This document shows positions 1-6,876 of a DNA stretch of 7,981 nucleotides, piece after piece. The stretch's first letter is position 1. Each line of letters starts with the position of its first letter. The stretch covers positions 1 to 7,981 of the forward strand of contig CALARN010000172.1 of assembly GCA_937889205.1 (NCBI GenBank). The letters are read 5' to 3'. Source of the stretch: an uncultured bacterium. Lineage in GTDB: Bacteria > Patescibacteriota > Dojkabacteria > B142 > OLB20. The translations under genes and the position numbers were made by a program. The notes under the pieces are model-generated. The model had not been told where the DNA came from. It did not search any database and was given only the letters and a program-made list of their open reading frames with translations.

Positions 1-31
1 TATTGTTATCAGCATTTTTAACTGTCCGTTG

Positions 32-69
32 ATAAGCTCTTTTGTCGCCTTGAAAAGAGCTTATTTTTT
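32..69 (+). terminator. Intrinsic terminator of an upstream + strand transcript
   Basis: A 12-bp perfect inverted repeat (32-43 pairing with 53-64) encloses a 9-base loop and runs directly into a T tract ending at 69. The T tract lies only on the + strand side, so it should end a transcript entering from the left. Bases 1-31 may carry the last codons of that unseen gene: one frame reads to a TGA at 30-32 and another to a TAA at 19-21. Too little is present to call a gene. Confidence 0.8.
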
Positions 70-72
70 GTA

Positions 73-100
73 TTGCAGGATAATCATTATGTGCTATAAT
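73..100 (+). promoter_or_regulatory. Promoter of rpmE with extended -10
   Basis: A perfect TATAAT (95-100) is preceded by TGC (92-94), giving an extended -10 element. A TTGCAG -35-like hexamer (73-78) lies 16 bases upstream. It sits just after the upstream terminator, and the predicted start of transcription near 107 would leave a leader of roughly 29 bases before the L31 ATG. An AGGA at 119-122 is the only Shine-Dalgarno-like sequence; it is 13 bases from the ATG, which is longer than usual. Confidence 0.75.
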
Positions 101-135
101 TACGATTGTGTTTTACATAGGATTAACGAATATTT

Positions 136-456
136 ATGAAAAATAAGATACACCCAAAAATTTACTACACAACCAAAATTACAGATTTATCTACTGGGAA
201 AACATTTGAAATACCTAGTACAAAAGAAGAGATTAGCGTTGAAGTAACAAATCTTAGCCACCCTTTCTATACTGGAAAACAAAGAATTGTTGATACTGAA
301 AATTTAGTTAAAAAATTTGAAAACAAAAGAATTGCAGCAAATACTAAAAAGATTTCAGACAAGAGGGCAAAGAAAAAAGCAAGAACATCTAAGGTTACAG
401 CAGTAAATACTAGTGATAAACTCACATTGAAAGATATGTTAAAGCAGTTTAAATAG
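136..456 (+). CDS. rpmE: 50S ribosomal protein L31 (bL31), long cysteine-free form
   Basis: Protein of the large ribosomal subunit, near the central protuberance and the bridge to the small subunit. The family signature is visible at residues 42-50 (HPFYTGKQR), followed by IVDTE, and the N-terminal MKNKIHPKIY also fits L31. The usual GR after the VDT(E) stretch is replaced by NL. There is no cysteine anywhere, so this is the zinc-free (C-minus) type. At 106 residues it is longer than typical L31 (about 65-90). The extra length is a very basic Lys/Arg/Ala/Thr tail from about residue 62, ending in a short helix-like segment (LTLKDMLKQF). It has its own promoter and terminator and lies before prfA-prmC, a common L31 neighbourhood. 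The start is the first ATG after the promoter. Identity is well supported; the function of the tail is unknown. Confidence 0.93.
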   Translation: MKNKIHPKIYYTTKITDLSTGKTFEIPSTKEEISVEVTNLSHPFYTGKQRIVDTENLVKKFENKRIAANTKKISDKRAKKKARTSKVTAVNTSDKLTLKDMLKQFK

Positions 457-470
457 GTAATTCATTAATT

Positions 471-499
471 AAATAGGGCTTCATCGCCCTATTTTTTTT
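471..499 (+). terminator. Intrinsic terminator after rpmE
   Basis: A 9-bp perfect stem (471-479 with 486-494, GC-rich core AGGGC/GCCCT) has a 6-base loop and runs into a T tract through 499. It lies 15 bases after the L31 stop and separates rpmE from prfA, so prfA probably needs its own promoter or readthrough. Confidence 0.85.
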
Positions 500-512
500 A
501 TTTATTACTCTT

Positions 513-527
513 TGCTATGATAAAAGG
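513..527 (+). promoter_or_regulatory. Extended -10 promoter and abutting Shine-Dalgarno of prfA
   Basis: TGC followed by TATGAT (516-521) forms an extended -10 element. No -35 is evident: the corresponding place is the T tract of the rpmE terminator. Counting about seven bases from the last T puts transcription start at or next to the ATG at 528. The AAAAGG at 522-527 resembles a Shine-Dalgarno but touches the ATG with no spacer, so it is badly placed for normal pairing. The two facts together suggest a leaderless or nearly leaderless message. This is inferred from spacing only. Confidence 0.5.
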
Positions 528-1583
528 ATGGAAAACAAAATTGACGAAATAATAAGTAAATACCAACTTTTCAACAACGAACTAAGTAATCCAAGCATCT
601 TTGAAGATAATAAGAGATTTAAAGATGTTTCAATTGCTTTAAGTTCTTTACAAGAAGTATATCCTCTGTGCCTAAAATGGAAAAAGATTACCGCAGAAAT
701 CGTTGAGGCGCGATTATTGCTAAAAGACAGCAGTACTAACGAAGAAGAAAAAAAATATTATGAGGAAATCATCGAAACTAACAAACAAGAACTTAAAATA
801 ATTGAAGATGAGATTGATTTATTAACTGCAGTTTCAGACCCTAATGATAAAAGAAACGTCATTATAGAGATACGCGCAGGTACAGGTGGAGAAGAAGCCG
901 CGTTATTTGCAGCAGAACTTTATAGAATGTACTTAAGATATGCAGAAAGCAAGGGCTGGAATTTCACTCAATTAAGTATGAGCCATGCCGAACAAGGCGG
1001 CCTAAAAGAAGTAATAGCAAATATTTCAGGAAGCAATATTTACAAGCATTTAAAATTTGAAGGTGGAGTCCATAGAGTACAAAGAGTCCCGGCTACAGAA
1101 AGTGCAGGTAGAATACATACATCTAGCGCTTCAGTCGTAATTTTGCCCGAGGTGGAAGATTTCGAAGTGACAGTAAACGAAGAAGATTTACGAGTTGATA
1201 TTTTCAGATCTGGAGGACCTGGAGGGCAAAGCGTTAACACAACTGATTCTGCAGTCAGATTGACTCACATACCAAGCGGCATAGTAGTTTCATGCCAAGA
1301 TGAGAAATCTCAACTAAAGAATAAACATCGCGCCCTATCGATATTGAAGAGTAGATTATACGATATGGAATTAGCAAAACAACAAGCTGGTTTATCTCAA
1401 CAGAGACAAAGCGCAATTGGTTCAGGAGACAGATCAGATAAAATTCGTACATACAATTTTCCACAATCCCGCGTTACAGATCATAGAATTAAACAAAGTT
1501 GGTATAACCTGACTGAAATAATGTCTGGAGATATTGATGAAATCATTAATACTGTAAATACAAAACTAGCCTCATCTAAATGA
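528..1583 (+). CDS. prfA: Peptide chain release factor 1 (RF1)
   Basis: Recognises UAA and UAG in the ribosomal A site and triggers hydrolysis of the finished peptide. The N-terminal helical domain opens in the way expected for RF1 (MENKIDEIISKYQ, then NPSIFED). IRAGTGGEEA is at residues 115-124. The codon-reading tripeptide PAT is at 188-190 within HRVQRVPATES, which marks RF1 and not RF2 (SPF). The catalytic GGQ is at 232-234 in RSGGPGGQSVN, followed by the conserved DRSDKIRTYNFPQSRVTDHR block near 301-320. The 351 residues match the normal 355-360 length. The N terminus aligns with the family from the ATG at 528, which supports that start despite the odd ribosome site. The gene itself stops at TGA, a codon RF1 does not read, so an RF2 should exist elsewhere. 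prmC follows after one base. Confidence 0.98.
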   Translation: MENKIDEIISKYQLFNNELSNPSIFEDNKRFKDVSIALSSLQEVYPLCLKWKKITAEIVEARLLLKDSSTNEEEKKYYEEIIETNKQELKIIEDEIDLLTAVSDPNDKRNVIIEIRAGTGGEEAALFAAELYRMYLRYAESKGWNFTQLSMSHAEQGGLKEVIANISGSNIYKHLKFEGGVHRVQRVPATESAGRIHTSSASVVILPEVEDFEVTVNEEDLRVDIFRSGGPGGQSVNTTDSAVRLTHIPSGIVVSCQDEKSQLKNKHRALSILKSRLYDMELAKQQAGLSQQRQSAIGSGDRSDKIRTYNFPQSRVTDHRIKQSWYNLTEIMSGDIDEIINTVNTKLASSK

Positions 1584-1584
1584 T

Positions 1585-2475
1585 ATGATTCCAAGACAGG
1601 AAACTATTGAGAAAATAATGGAATTGGGTTCACATCTTCTTGGAATTGATGCCTGTCAATACTCTAATCCATTACTAGAAAGTGAAATTTTACTTGCTTA
1701 TGCATTACGTAAGAATAAAGAATATCTCATAGCGCATGCCAAAGATGCCATTAATCAGAAATATATTCAACGATATCTGCAACTTATCAAATTAAGAAAG
1801 AAAAAATGGCCTATAAGTCAGATTATTAAGCACAAAGAGTTTTATTCCCGCAATTTCTTCGTTAATAATCAGGTATTAATACCTAGACCAGAAACAGAAC
1901 ATTTAATAGACGCTACTCTTAAAGAACTAGAACATTTCCAATTAATCAAAGCGCCTATTCAGATTCTAGACATTGGCACTGGATCAGGTTGCATTGCAAT
2001 AACTTTGGCACTGGAAGAAAATTCAAAGGATTTATATTTAACCGCAATTGATTCTTCATCAAAAGCTTTATCTGTGGCTAAAAAAAACTGGGCTAATTAC
2101 AAACACCTTACCAATAATACTCTAAGATTTCGATTAGCAGATATTCACAATTTCAATAGTCGCAAGCAATTCGATTTTATCGTCTCTAACCCACCCTACA
2201 TTCCTACCAAAGACACGCATTTAGTTGCTGACGATGTACTAAAAAGAGAACCTAGAAAAGCTCTTTTCGCAAGAGACAATGGACTTGAATTCTATGTAGT
2301 TATTAAAAATTTTTGTGATACCAATTTAAAAAATAATTCAGGTATAGTTGTCTTAGAAGTTTATCCGCCAACTCATCAAGAGGTTATTAAAATTTTTTCC
2401 AATTATAAATGCACAATAATAAAAGATTACTTTGGCAAAAATCGCATACTAGTTTTCAAAAAGACACTTAGTTAA
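1585..2475 (+). CDS. prmC: Release factor glutamine N5-methyltransferase
   Basis: SAM-dependent enzyme that methylates the glutamine of the GGQ loop in release factors RF1 and RF2, improving termination. The N-terminal helical substrate-binding domain covers about residues 1-90. The linker motif LIPRPETEHLI is at 98-108. SAM-binding motif I, ILDIGTGSGC, is at 127-136, and the catalytic SNPPYIP, whose NPPY holds the substrate glutamine, is at 201-207. The family block EPRKALFARDNGLEFY is at 222-237. Length (296 residues) is normal for the family. The ATG lies one base after the prfA TGA with no Shine-Dalgarno in front, so translation is probably coupled to prfA by reinitiation, delivering enzyme and substrate together. 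The late strand usually reading EIG-type in homologs is EVYPP here, a minor divergence. The gene ends in a tandem TAA TAA, 7 bases from the stop of the convergent htrA gene. Confidence 0.96.
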   Translation: MIPRQETIEKIMELGSHLLGIDACQYSNPLLESEILLAYALRKNKEYLIAHAKDAINQKYIQRYLQLIKLRKKKWPISQIIKHKEFYSRNFFVNNQVLIPRPETEHLIDATLKELEHFQLIKAPIQILDIGTGSGCIAITLALEENSKDLYLTAIDSSSKALSVAKKNWANYKHLTNNTLRFRLADIHNFNSRKQFDFIVSNPPYIPTKDTHLVADDVLKREPRKALFARDNGLEFYVVIKNFCDTNLKNNSGIVVLEVYPPTHQEVIKIFSNYKCTIIKDYFGKNRILVFKKTLS

Positions 2476-2482
2476 TAAACGA

Positions 2483-3670
2483 CTATCTTTCTCCGATTAC
2501 CACATTCAATTCTACCTGTTCCTTATTTCTATATACTACTACCCCAACTTCATCACCAATTTTCTTTTTTTGGATAAGCCCCGCAAGACTATCATTATTT
2601 AATGTCATATCATCAAATGAAACTATGACATCTTTAACTTTTAATCCCGCTTGCATCGCAGGGCCATCTTCTACTAAAGAAATAACCTCGGCCCCTACTA
2701 AAGTTTGACCATTCACAAACAATACCTTTGTTTGATACTCAATACCAATAAATGGTACCTTAAATTTCCCAAACTCTTCAACCTCACTCATTCTTTGCTT
2801 TACCCAATTAATTGGTAAGGCAAACGATAGATTTGCGGCACCCTCAACTGTAGCAAAGTTTATCCCTATTACTTCTCCACGCAAGTTTATTAATGGTCCA
2901 CCTGAATTTCCAGGATTAATAGCCGCATCTGTTTGAATCACGCCTTGAAAACCTTGAGTAGCTGAAGGAAAAAAACCTTGAGCAATTTTCACTTCTCTAT
3001 TTAATCCAGAAACAATTCCTTTTGTAACAGTACCAACAAACTCACCTAAGGGATTCCCAATAGCAATAACACTTTCACCAACTTTAATATTATCAGAATC
3101 ACCTAAAACTAGTGGCTTAATTGATTTTGGTAGTTTTGTAGCATCAATTTTAATAATTGCAATATCATTAACCGGATCTCTAAAAATACTTTTTTTATCA
3201 ATATTTATTGGCTGCTCTACCCCTTTAAAAATTACTACAAAATTATAACTTTCGTTTTCTACTACATGCCTGTTTGTAATTATTAGCCCAGACCCAGAGA
3301 CTAAAAAACCAGTCCCAATCACCCCTTGCTCTGAAGACTTCTCCACATCTACCCCTATGCCTACTACTGCTCGACTACTATCTTCGACTATGTCAACAAT
3401 ACTTAACGCGGTCTTCTGAGATTCTTGTTCAATATCGTTACTCTTTTCAAGTGAGTTTTCAGTATTAGTATTATCCGCGTTTGATACATTTTTCAAATTA
3501 TCACATTTTAACGATTTGTAAATATCAGAATCACCTGTAACGACTCGACAAGTCCAATTTTTTACATATCCCCCATACCATAGAAATGCAGTAGTCGAAG
3601 CACAACAAATTACAAAAACCGTAAGAATCAATAAAATTAATGAAAATCTTTTAAGTCTTTTGGAGTTCAT
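2483..3670 (-). CDS. HtrA/DegP-type serine protease, membrane-anchored, one PDZ domain
   Basis: S1C-family protease that degrades misfolded proteins at the outer face of the membrane. With the start at 3670 it has 395 residues. A single hydrophobic segment at about 9-34, after a basic SKRLKR start, is an anchor or uncleaved signal. A polar Asn/Ser/Glu-rich linker follows to about 85. The catalytic triad is His135 (TNRHVVE), Asp169 (DPVNDIAIIKI) and Ser256 (NPGNSGGPL). One PDZ domain covers about 300-392, with EDGPAMQAGLKVKDVI as its core. A TTG at 3694 would add eight residues, but the ATG at 3670 has an AGGA eight bases upstream, and the TTG lies at about the predicted transcription start, so the ATG is preferred. 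The gene has its own promoter after the ctpA-type terminator. Subfamily symbols (htrA, degP, hhoA) cannot be separated from sequence alone. Confidence 0.95.
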   Translation of the reverse strand: MNSKRLKRFSLILLILTVFVICCASTTAFLWYGGYVKNWTCRVVTGDSDIYKSLKCDNLKNVSNADNTNTENSLEKSNDIEQESQKTALSIVDIVEDSSRAVVGIGVDVEKSSEQGVIGTGFLVSGSGLIITNRHVVENESYNFVVIFKGVEQPINIDKKSIFRDPVNDIAIIKIDATKLPKSIKPLVLGDSDNIKVGESVIAIGNPLGEFVGTVTKGIVSGLNREVKIAQGFFPSATQGFQGVIQTDAAINPGNSGGPLINLRGEVIGINFATVEGAANLSFALPINWVKQRMSEVEEFGKFKVPFIGIEYQTKVLFVNGQTLVGAEVISLVEDGPAMQAGLKVKDVIVSFDDMTLNNDSLAGLIQKKKIGDEVGVVVYRNKEQVELNVVIGER

Positions 3671-3678
3671 ATTTGTAA

Positions 3679-3682
3679 TCCT
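3679..3682 (-). promoter_or_regulatory. Ribosome binding site of the htrA-type gene
   Basis: AGGA on the - strand with an 8-base spacer to the ATG at 3670. It is the best-placed Shine-Dalgarno core in the window and decides in favour of that ATG over the upstream TTG at 3694. Confidence 0.7.
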
Positions 3683-3701
3683 AAAAATTATCAAATAATA
3701 A

Positions 3702-3729
3702 AATATAATAATTTTGTAGTTTTAGTCAA
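3702..3729 (-). promoter_or_regulatory. Promoter of the htrA-type protease gene
   Basis: On the - strand, TTGACT (3729-3724, five of six to the sigma-70 consensus) and TATATT (3707-3702, five of six) are separated by 16 bases. Predicted transcription start is near 3695, giving a leader of about 25 bases. It lies between the terminator of the upstream operon and the gene, so the HtrA gene appears independently transcribed. No operator or stress-type element is recognisable. Confidence 0.72.
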
Positions 3730-3732
3730 GCA

Positions 3733-3760
3733 TAATAAAAGGCAGGTATAAAAACCTGCC
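3733..3760 (-). terminator. Intrinsic terminator after the S41 protease gene
   Basis: A 7-bp perfect stem, GGCAGGT with ACCTGCC (3760-3754 with 3747-3741), has a 6-base loop and is followed on the - strand by TTTTATTA. It lies 25 bases beyond the protease stop and marks the probable end of the transcript that begins upstream of rpsF. Confidence 0.82.
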
Positions 3761-3785
3761 CATTTAAATATCAATTGAATCAGTT

Positions 3786-4994
3786 TTATTTCACTAATTC
3801 TAACGCTTTCAAATCTTGTTCTTGAGCATCGTCAATTTCATAATCTGGAACTATTGGTTCATCTTTAGAAATATGTTTGCCCGAAGGTGTCAACCATTTC
3901 TGAAAAACTACCTGCAACATAGAACCATCAGATAACGAGATTAGTTTTTGTTCTACTCCCTTCCCAACAGTTGGCATACCTACTATTTTAGCTCTTCCAT
4001 TATCTTGCATTGCCCCCGCAAAGATTTCTGAGGCCGAAGCACTACCTTGATTAACTAAAACAACTAAAGGAATAGTTAAGAACTTACCATCCCGACTTAC
4101 TTTATGCTCAACCTTTACCCCACTCTTACTTTCTTCCATAAATATTAATTTATCTTTTGCAAGAAATTCACCTAAAACATATTCTACTCCGCTAACATAA
4201 CCTCCTGGATTATTTCGTAAATCGATAATTATTGATTTGGGATTATATGCCAATGCCTTTTCAATTGATTCGTCCCAAAGAGCATTAAATGTTACCAAAT
4301 CTGATTCAGTAAATTTCAAAATCTTTATTTTTACAACTCCATCTTCAAGCTTTTCAACTGAAATATTATCAATATTTATACTAGCCCTAGTTATTGAGAA
4401 ATCATATTCTTTTCTATCGCTAGTTCTAAATATCTTAATGTTGACCTGAGTCCCGGCTTTACCTCGAATCAATGCCACAACCTCATATACACTCTTTTTC
4501 TCCACATTATTTGAATCCACCTCGAGTATCAAATCGCCTGGTTTTAAACCAGCCCGTTGCGCCGGAGAGTTATCGATCGGGCTTTCGATAAGCACAAAAC
4601 CCTCCTCTTGTCTTAAAGTTGCCCCAATCCCTTCATATTCACCTGCATTGTTCTTTTTGTACTCTTCTGTCTCTGAAGGAGTTAAGAAAGCACTATAAGG
4701 ATCTTCCAGCGAATCAACTAAGCCCTTTGCGGCTCCATAAACTAATTTTTGTGGATCTTTTATGGTATCTATGTACTCGTTTTCTAGCTGAGACCAAGTT
4801 TCCCAGAGTATATTAACATCCACATTATTGTATTCAGACTTCAAATCGCCAGAAACTAAATACTGATTACCAATTTCTGGCTGACCTTGAAAAAGCCAAT
4901 CCTGCTTGCCAATAACAACCCCTATCATAAAAACCGTAACTACGATTATAAATACACCTAAATATTTAATTAACTTACTAGTGTTTTGGTCCAT
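3786..4994 (-). CDS. S41 family C-terminal processing protease (CtpA/CtpB/Prc type)
   Basis: Membrane-anchored serine protease that cleaves extracytoplasmic proteins from their C termini. With the start at 4994 it has 402 residues. A single transmembrane anchor is at about 9-29, followed by a helical cap (60-118). A PDZ domain covers about 119-200 (YEGIGATL, then NSPAQRAGLKPGDLIL) and the S41 core about 210-375 (IIIDLRNNPGG at 255-265). By comparison with Prc spacing, the catalytic residues are Ser320 in GSASASEIFAGA and Lys345 in PTVGKG, 25 residues later, with Gln349 as in CtpB. The reading frame is open further upstream to a TTG at 5066, but that would add 24 unlikely residues overlapping the previous gene. 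The ATG at 4994 sits 8 bases after the preceding stop. It has no Shine-Dalgarno, so translational coupling is likely. Confidence 0.95.
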   Translation of the reverse strand: MDQNTSKLIKYLGVFIIVVTVFMIGVVIGKQDWLFQGQPEIGNQYLVSGDLKSEYNNVDVNILWETWSQLENEYIDTIKDPQKLVYGAAKGLVDSLEDPYSAFLTPSETEEYKKNNAGEYEGIGATLRQEEGFVLIESPIDNSPAQRAGLKPGDLILEVDSNNVEKKSVYEVVALIRGKAGTQVNIKIFRTSDRKEYDFSITRASINIDNISVEKLEDGVVKIKILKFTESDLVTFNALWDESIEKALAYNPKSIIIDLRNNPGGYVSGVEYVLGEFLAKDKLIFMEESKSGVKVEHKVSRDGKFLTIPLVVLVNQGSASASEIFAGAMQDNGRAKIVGMPTVGKGVEQKLISLSDGSMLQVVFQKWLTPSGKHISKDEPIVPDYEIDDAQEQDLKALELVK

Positions 4995-5002
4995 ATTTTT
5001 TA

Positions 5003-6859
5003 TTAAGCTATAATAATATTTGCTGGATGAGCTTCGAAAATACCATCTGGCATATTTACTAAACAATTTTCCGAACTATCCTTTAAAGATTTTTCTATCT
5101 TACCATATAAATAATTACTTTGATAATTTTCAAATTTTACAGAAACTCCTTTTCTTATTAAATTGCTGTTGATTGATTGTCTGTAATATTTTAAATATTC
5201 TGACACAAAGCTATATGGAATTTCGATTTTATTAAAAGCAATTTGAATATATTTATCGATACAAATTGATAATAGCTTTTCAATATCCGGATTCGCATTA
5301 TTTGAGTAGCTATCTAAATATATGACAGGAATTCTTGCTGCGTCTAATAGTTTTAATGATTTATCGTTTAATAGATTGTGCTTCGATACTAAAACGGCAG
5401 ATATAATCCCAATTTTAAAAATCAAATTATCAAAACTAATATCATTATTATTTCTAATATATAAAATAATTTTGTGGTTAAAATTATTAAATTCAGCTAA
5501 CTTTTTTGGCGACCATTCTTTAATTTCTCCTCCTAATACTTTATTGGAATTGTAAGAAACAGGGGCTTCTAAAAGTTCAGTTTCCAAAACTACCGTTCCC
5601 GCTTTATCTAAACCAACAATCTTCCCTGGTATTTCTTTTTGAATTGATACATTTTTTTTATCAATCATAATTTCGAGTATATCACTATCTATTAGCGATT
5701 TTGATACTTCTCCGTCAACATCTGACATCACCTTTACTACTTTTCCCCTACTCTTGTAACTATAAAGAAAATCACCCTTAACAATAATTTGCCCGTCAAC
5801 AAGCTGAAAGGCTGATTCTGAAGGCATTTCAAAGTATCTATAATAACTTTTTTCACCATTGATTGTCATATCTTTAACATCTCTATTAGTTAAGAGGTCA
5901 ACGGGCTGAAACTTAATATTATAGTAATCAAGTAATAGCTTTCCCTTCATTGATGATGCAGTGAACTTATGTGGATATATGTATCTTTGAATAATTTTGG
6001 AGGTACTATTGAACAATGCCTGCCTTTTATTTCTATTAATTGTTATCTTTTCTCTATTTTTAATTAATAAATGTCTTGAAAGATGGTAACCGGTATTATT
6101 AAATTCATAGTCTGCTTCTTTCAGGTCGAAATAATTAAAAGGGCTTGCTACATTATGAATATACTTTTCAACTCTACCTTTAGAAATCTTAATTTTTTCA
6201 AGCGGTAATATCTGATGCTTTCTAGTATTATTAATTACTGTAATATTGGGATAAAATAGGCTTTTGTGAAAATTATTTATTTCAACTTTATTTTTTATAT
6301 TGTTTAATGCAAATTCCAATATGCCAAAGCTATCTACGGCATAATTACCTGTATTAATTTCATTTGTTAATAAAAAGCTTAATATCACAAAATAATCAGC
6401 CCAGCCAGACCAGATTAGTTCTCCACTAAATATCGTTAATCCTGAAAAATTATTGATATCGTGAAGTATGTTTTCAGTAATCTTTTGAAAAACACGAGAA
6501 TTAATCTCAGCATCAAAAAGATTATTTGCGCATACCAAGTCACTTAAGCGTTTTTTATTTAAATCCTGATTATCATAATATTTTTCGAATTCAAAAGTGC
6601 TATGAGTTATCTTCTTTGCAGAAGCAAGACAAATCTTTCCGTTATTAATAAAAATAACTTGAATATTGAAAGGTAATCTTGAATTAATTTGGGTCAAGCC
6701 TTCCTGAATAGTTAAATAATTCTCAACATGCTCTTTGGCAATAAAAAACCGGCTAAGAATTGATTTATCAAATTCCCAACCGGCATTATTTTTATTAATT
6801 AGATGCGTTTCAATACCAAACCTTGTTCCCTCTATCGAGAACTTGTATTTTGCATCCAT
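5003..6859 (-). CDS. Uncharacterised 618-residue protein in the S6-SSB-S18 operon
   Basis: I do not recognise this protein with confidence. It has no convincing signal peptide; a moderately hydrophobic stretch near 150-165 is weak as a membrane segment. Residues 1-300 are Asn/Ile/Lys-rich and show no motif I can name. Residues about 340-450 are beta- and Gly-rich and nearly free of Asn (none in 351-400), with repeated short strands (RGKVVKVMSDVDGEV, then IPGKIVGLDKAGTVV), like a barrel-sandwich or swivel fold. Residues about 462-540 alternate strands and helices. The last 50 residues (GVSVKF to MPDGIFEAHPANIIIA) resemble a KOW/SH3-like barrel. That order recalls proteins of Chloroflexi and CPR bacteria linked to the MutL/GlmL ASKHA group, but this is a weak memory-based inference. 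The ATG at 6859 lies 17 bases after rpsR with no Shine-Dalgarno. The ORF is intact and cotranscription with its neighbours is likely. Confidence 0.85.
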   Translation of the reverse strand: MDAKYKFSIEGTRFGIETHLINKNNAGWEFDKSILSRFFIAKEHVENYLTIQEGLTQINSRLPFNIQVIFINNGKICLASAKKITHSTFEFEKYYDNQDLNKKRLSDLVCANNLFDAEINSRVFQKITENILHDINNFSGLTIFSGELIWSGWADYFVILSFLLTNEINTGNYAVDSFGILEFALNNIKNKVEINNFHKSLFYPNITVINNTRKHQILPLEKIKISKGRVEKYIHNVASPFNYFDLKEADYEFNNTGYHLSRHLLIKNREKITINRNKRQALFNSTSKIIQRYIYPHKFTASSMKGKLLLDYYNIKFQPVDLLTNRDVKDMTINGEKSYYRYFEMPSESAFQLVDGQIIVKGDFLYSYKSRGKVVKVMSDVDGEVSKSLIDSDILEIMIDKKNVSIQKEIPGKIVGLDKAGTVVLETELLEAPVSYNSNKVLGGEIKEWSPKKLAEFNNFNHKIILYIRNNNDISFDNLIFKIGIISAVLVSKHNLLNDKSLKLLDAARIPVIYLDSYSNNANPDIEKLLSICIDKYIQIAFNKIEIPYSFVSEYLKYYRQSINSNLIRKGVSVKFENYQSNYLYGKIEKSLKDSSENCLVNMPDGIFEAHPANIIIA

Positions 6860-6876
6860 TGGGGCAGAAAACTAAT

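Noticed and set aside
32..64. The hairpin before rpmE as a riboswitch or L31 autoregulatory leader
   Set aside because: It lies upstream of the rpmE promoter, so it is not in the rpmE transcript, and it has the plain stem plus T tract of a terminator.
1040..1464. Two - strand open frames inside prfA (1040-1240 and 1255-1464)
   Set aside because: They lie antisense to the conserved RF1 core, have no recognisable motif and no start context. They are shadows of prfA.
1581..1583. UGA read as an amino acid (code 25 or 4, as in some CPR groups)
   Set aside because: The TGA ends prfA exactly at the normal RF1 C terminus, prmC begins one base later, and no other gene has an internal in-frame TGA.
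3671..3694. Start of the HtrA-type gene at TTG 3694
   Set aside because: The ATG at 3670 has a well-spaced AGGA, and the TTG lies at about the predicted transcription start.
4995..5066. N-terminal extension of the S41 protease from a TTG at 5066
   Set aside because: It would overlap the upstream gene by 64 bases and put 24 Tyr/Ser-rich residues before a normal signal-anchor. The ATG at 4994 gives the expected family N terminus.
4237..5555. + strand open frames at 4237-4449, 4619-4816 and 5322-5555
   Set aside because: All are antisense to the S41 protease or the 618-residue gene, short, without protein-like composition or promoter.
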